A DNA stretch of 5,917 nt from a bacterium (GTDB lineage: Bacteria > Spirochaetota > Spirochaetia > Treponematales > Rectinemataceae). The notes under the pieces were generated by a model. It did no database searches. It had not been told where the DNA came from and was given only the letters and a program-made list of their open reading frames with translations. The DNA lies in assembly GCA_021813065.1 (NCBI GenBank), contig JAKALZ010000133.1, positions 1 to 5,917 on the forward strand. Reading direction: 5' to 3'. The position numbers were made by a program, and so were the translations under genes. Every line of letters begins with the position of its first letter. The stretch's first letter is position 1. Positions 5,913 to 5,917 of the stretch are shown here, one piece after another.

Positions 5913-5917
5913 GGGGA

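Overview
The window looks like chromosomal DNA of a moderately high-GC bacterium, most likely a spirochaete (Spirochaetota). The main pointers are a class I (archaeal-type) lysyl-tRNA synthetase, which is typical of spirochaetes but also occurs in some other bacteria, and a small RpoS-like sigma factor behind a sigma-54-type promoter, as in the Borrelia RpoN-RpoS cascade. The genus cannot be resolved by eye. All genes are on the + strand.

Layout: (a) 2-835, the 3' part of a LysM-LysM-M23 murein endopeptidase, cut by the left edge. (b) 836-1051, an AT-rich spacer with a near-perfect sigma-54 promoter (999-1014), possible upstream activator sites and a strong ribosome binding site. (c) 1052-1873, an RpoS/RpoD-like sigma factor, closed by a strong intrinsic terminator (1896-1928). 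(d) 1963-5232, a tight run of three overlapping genes: a membrane-anchored divergent polysaccharide deacetylase (YibQ-like), tsaD (tRNA t6A synthesis) and an M29-type aminopeptidase. (e) 5233-5420, a spacer with two perfect 35-bp tandem repeats, each carrying a small hairpin. (f) 5421-5912, the N-terminal third of class I LysRS, which meets a stop codon exactly where the family continues, five bases before the window ends.

Reading the genes together: a cell-wall hydrolase precedes a stationary-phase/stress-type sigma factor, the same order as nlpD-rpoS in gammaproteobacteria, but here transcription of the sigma gene appears to be placed under sigma-54 and an activator. The downstream trio mixes envelope maintenance with translation-quality and protein-turnover functions and is probably one transcript with translational coupling. 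The most interesting signals are the sigma-54 promoter, the nlpD-rpoS-like order, the divergent region 4.2 of the sigma factor, the interrupted lysS and the 35-bp hairpin repeat. No mobile element, CRISPR array, tRNA or rRNA was seen.
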